DNA of 64,000 bases from Nitrospira sp. CR1.1 (GTDB lineage: Bacteria > Nitrospirota > Nitrospiria > Nitrospirales > Nitrospiraceae). Numbering within the stretch: position 1 is the first letter of the stretch; every line of letters starts with the position of its first letter. Below are positions 62,103-64,000 of this stretch, one piece after another. The notes under the pieces were generated by a model that searched no databases, was not told the DNA's origin, and saw only the letters and a list, made by a program, of their open reading frames with translations. The stretch covers positions 806,001 through 870,000 of the forward strand of contig WIAF01000001.1 in NCBI GenBank assembly GCA_014055465.1. The letters are read 5' to 3'. The position numbers and the translations under genes were made by a program.

Positions 62103-62510
62103 ATGAAGACTTCGGCGAAAAAATCGACCACCACTCGAAAGAAGCCGGCGAAAGCGAACGGGGTGAAGTACCCTGATATTCTGAAGGACCTGGAAGGCCA
62201 ACGTGCGGCCATCCTGGCCGAAGCCGGAGTGGTGCTGACGAATCCTACCGGACTGGAAGTGTTTCCGGACGTGAGCGACCAAGCGTCCGCAGAGGCCGAC
62301 CAGCATTTCTCATTTCGCATCCGCGAACGGGAGCGAAGACTTCTCAAGAAAATCGATGAAGCATTGGGGCGGCTCGCGACGCAGACCTATGGTATTTGCG
62401 AAGGCTGCCGGGGCGATATCCCGTATAAGCGGTTGAAGGCGCGCCCGGTCACGACATTATGCATCGAGTGCAAAACCACTCAGGAAGAAGCTGAGAAATC
62501 TCCCCGCTGA
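62103..62510 (+). CDS. dksA: DksA/TraR-family transcription factor
   Basis: A 135-residue RNA-polymerase secondary-channel protein. The coiled-coil tip motif DxxDxA is kept as FPDVSDQASAEADQ. RIRERERRLLKKIDEALGRL follows, then the Cys4 zinc finger CEGCRGDIPYKRLKARP...CIEC. A basic N-terminal leader (KKSTTTRKKPAKANG) precedes the domain. With ppGpp it should adjust rRNA and amino-acid promoters. Confidence 0.9.
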   Translation: MKTSAKKSTTTRKKPAKANGVKYPDILKDLEGQRAAILAEAGVVLTNPTGLEVFPDVSDQASAEADQHFSFRIRERERRLLKKIDEALGRLATQTYGICEGCRGDIPYKRLKARPVTTLCIECKTTQEEAEKSPR

Positions 62511-62573
62511 TTTCGGCCCTCCTCCTCAACTCTTTTCTTAATCCGCCGGCTGTCGCCGCCAGATGACCTGTGG

Positions 62574-63719
62574 CTACTGGTGTTTGAGGGCTTTGACGCG
62601 TGATTGCGCCATGGCTGAGCGATCGGCCTCCTCGGGGATCCCTTCGGTGAGTGCCAGATACGTTTCATATTCCGTAATGGCGCGTCTGGGGTTGGCGTCT
62701 GCAATGGCTTCGGCCAGGTTAAACCGGGCAATTGCATAATTCGGGCGCATCAGGACGGCTTTTTCGAATGAGGCCAGCGCATTCTGCTTCTCGCCTAACT
62801 TGCCGTACACGTACCCCAGATTGTTCACGACTTCCGGGGAGTTTGGACGTTGCGCCAGCGATGCGAGCAGTTCGCGCTTGGCCTTGTCTAGATCGCCGGC
62901 GGCTTCCCAGGACACGCCGAGGCGGTGATGGAGTTCCGCTTGCCAGACCTGGCTGGTGAACCCCGAAGCGCTTGCCTTCTGGTAGGCGTCGAGGGCAATG
63001 GTCTGATTTTTTGTTCCGCAGTAGGCGAGCTGGGCGCTCTGGCCTCGGGCGAATTGTTGAAGCGACACGAAGGGTTCCTTATCTTCCGCTCCCTGTGTGT
63101 CGAGGTGCTGGCCACCGTTCTGTTGCCCGGTATCCCGAAGACGATCGAGGAACTCTTTTCGGTAGGGAGAAAAGAGTTTAACGTAGGGGTCGATAGAAAA
63201 GGACGCTGCCAGAAGCCGCTGAGCGGTGCGGTCGCCTAGTACGAGGTACCGGGTCGTGGTCTTTTCATCCCCCGTGTCGTAAAGGGTGCTGAAGGCCATA
63301 TTTTGACGATCGGCCAATTGAGCGACAGTCAGGTAGAATTCGAGGCTGGGTTTCAGTTGGGAGAGAGTGTAGCGAAGCGTTTTGTACGGTGCGAGGTCGA
63401 GACCGGAACGGAATACAAACAGCGTTCCGACCAATGTCCCGTCTTCATCGAAGAAGTACGATTCTTCGCCCTTGGAAAGGCTCTGTTCGGCCAAGATACG
63501 AAGTTCTTGGCCACTGCCCCACGCCTGGGTATGTGGCACGACGCCAGGATGTTGCTCCAGGAATGCCTTGCGGGTATCACAGAGTTTCGTGGATTTTAGA
63601 AGGTCGAGGTCGCTCTCTGACGGCGGAAGCGGCGCGCGAGCTGGCGGTGGGGTTTCGCACCCTGTCAGCAGGGCGCAGACGGTGATCAGTGTAGGCAACA
63701 GTGAGAGCCGACGATGCAT
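62574..63719 (-). CDS. TPR-repeat lipoprotein
   Basis: A 381-residue protein with a lipobox LLTGC after a short signal. The middle 200 residues have no recognised domain (GEESYFFDEDGTLVGTLFVFRS suggests a beta sheet). The C-terminal 130 residues are tetratricopeptide repeats (WQAELHHRLGVSWEAAGDLDKAKRELLASLAQRPNSPEVVNNLGYVYGKLGEKQNALASFEKAVLMRPNYAIARFNL...), here given in outline only. It converges with dksA and is likely a periplasmic scaffold. Confidence 0.82.
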   Translation of the reverse strand: MHRRLSLLPTLITVCALLTGCETPPPARAPLPPSESDLDLLKSTKLCDTRKAFLEQHPGVVPHTQAWGSGQELRILAEQSLSKGEESYFFDEDGTLVGTLFVFRSGLDLAPYKTLRYTLSQLKPSLEFYLTVAQLADRQNMAFSTLYDTGDEKTTTRYLVLGDRTAQRLLAASFSIDPYVKLFSPYRKEFLDRLRDTGQQNGGQHLDTQGAEDKEPFVSLQQFARGQSAQLAYCGTKNQTIALDAYQKASASGFTSQVWQAELHHRLGVSWEAAGDLDKAKRELLASLAQRPNSPEVVNNLGYVYGKLGEKQNALASFEKAVLMRPNYAIARFNLAEAIADANPRRAITEYETYLALTEGIPEEADRSAMAQSRVKALKHQ

Positions 63720-63872
63720 GGCCGGATTCGATGCCCCAGGTCAATGCAATAGAGGATCAAGGAGCCAAGCATACCTGAATGGCTCTGGAGATGCGACTGG
63801 CAGGGAGAGTCGTGACTGCTGATCCTCGCCGCCGAGAAAGTAAGATCCCGGTCGGCGAGGTGTCGAGCGGGG

Positions 63873-64000
63873 TTACCGGCGCTGCGAGTCGATCATCGAA
63901 TCTTCGGCCGTGTATCCGAAGAGGTATGGAGCATGTCTCGCAACGGCATAGAGCGGCCGGTTCACCGTGTAGTCCACCAGGTGCCCGACCGGGTGAAGTA
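63873..64000 (-). CDS. C-terminus of an unidentified protein, start outside window
   Basis: Forty-one codons and TAA enter from the right edge (VGHLVDYTVNRPLYAVARHA, then LFGYTAEDSMIDSQRR). The composition looks coding, with DYTVNRP resembling membrane-proximal tails of short lipoproteins. Too little is present to name it. Confidence 0.55.
   Translation of the reverse strand, partial: LHPVGHLVDYTVNRPLYAVARHAPYLFGYTAEDSMIDSQRR

Overview
The window is about 64 kb of gene-dense, high-GC bacterial chromosome with no mobile elements, prophage, rRNA or CRISPR. The likeliest source is a Nitrospira-type member of the Nitrospirota. That is an inference from a complex I cluster with two nuoM genes, many sensor kinases and a strong envelope/periplasm content. 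No nitrite- or ammonia-oxidation gene is present to confirm it.

Layout. 1-3.5 kb (minus): a three-gene two-component operon (CHASE3 kinase, Rcp1-like receiver, hybrid kinase running off the left edge). 3.7-17.3 kb (minus): nuoABCDGIJKLMMN. It has a duplicated nuoM, a long NuoL lateral helix, and no nuoE, nuoF or nuoH. 17.9-22.0 kb (plus): an OmpA-type protein and a PriA without ATPase motifs. 22.0-24.7 kb (minus): a PAS kinase with an eroded ATP-binding domain, a receiver and a small membrane protein. 25-31 kb: tRNA-Leu(GAG), then plus-strand HAD phosphatase, queE, pepA, nagZ, a tandem Cys-Cys-Gly-His protein, a PsiE-like membrane protein and an Ala/Pro-rich protein. 31-39 kb: amino-acid permease, glutamine-amidotransferase-like hydrolase, small proteins, an M24 peptidase, a long-tailed TatA, a HEAT lipoprotein and two PilZ paralogues. 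39-42.7 kb (minus): tRNA-Leu(UAG)-tig-clpP-clpX ending in a strong terminator. 43-50 kb: a HEAT-repeat protein, an orphan Tat-exported solute-binding protein, two coiled-coil OmpA lipoproteins, mscL and a predicted outer-membrane barrel.

The most unusual part is 50.7-58.5 kb (minus). Seven closely spaced genes encode an AsmA-like protein, a 71-residue one-helix protein, a coiled-coil protein, a membrane protein joining a cytoplasmic Roadblock-like region to a periplasmic OmpA domain, a Rab/Ras-like GTPase, a sigma-54 activator and a LuxR-type HTH protein. The activator-to-LuxR gap carries TGAGACA/TGTCTCA half-sites and a sigma-54-like promoter. I read this as a candidate envelope-to-transcription signalling system built round a small GTPase.

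58.6-62.5 kb (plus) is a housekeeping block: tRNA-Ser(GGA), SRP RNA, dnaX, ybaB, recR, dksA. The window closes with a TPR lipoprotein and the C-terminus of an unidentified protein (both minus).
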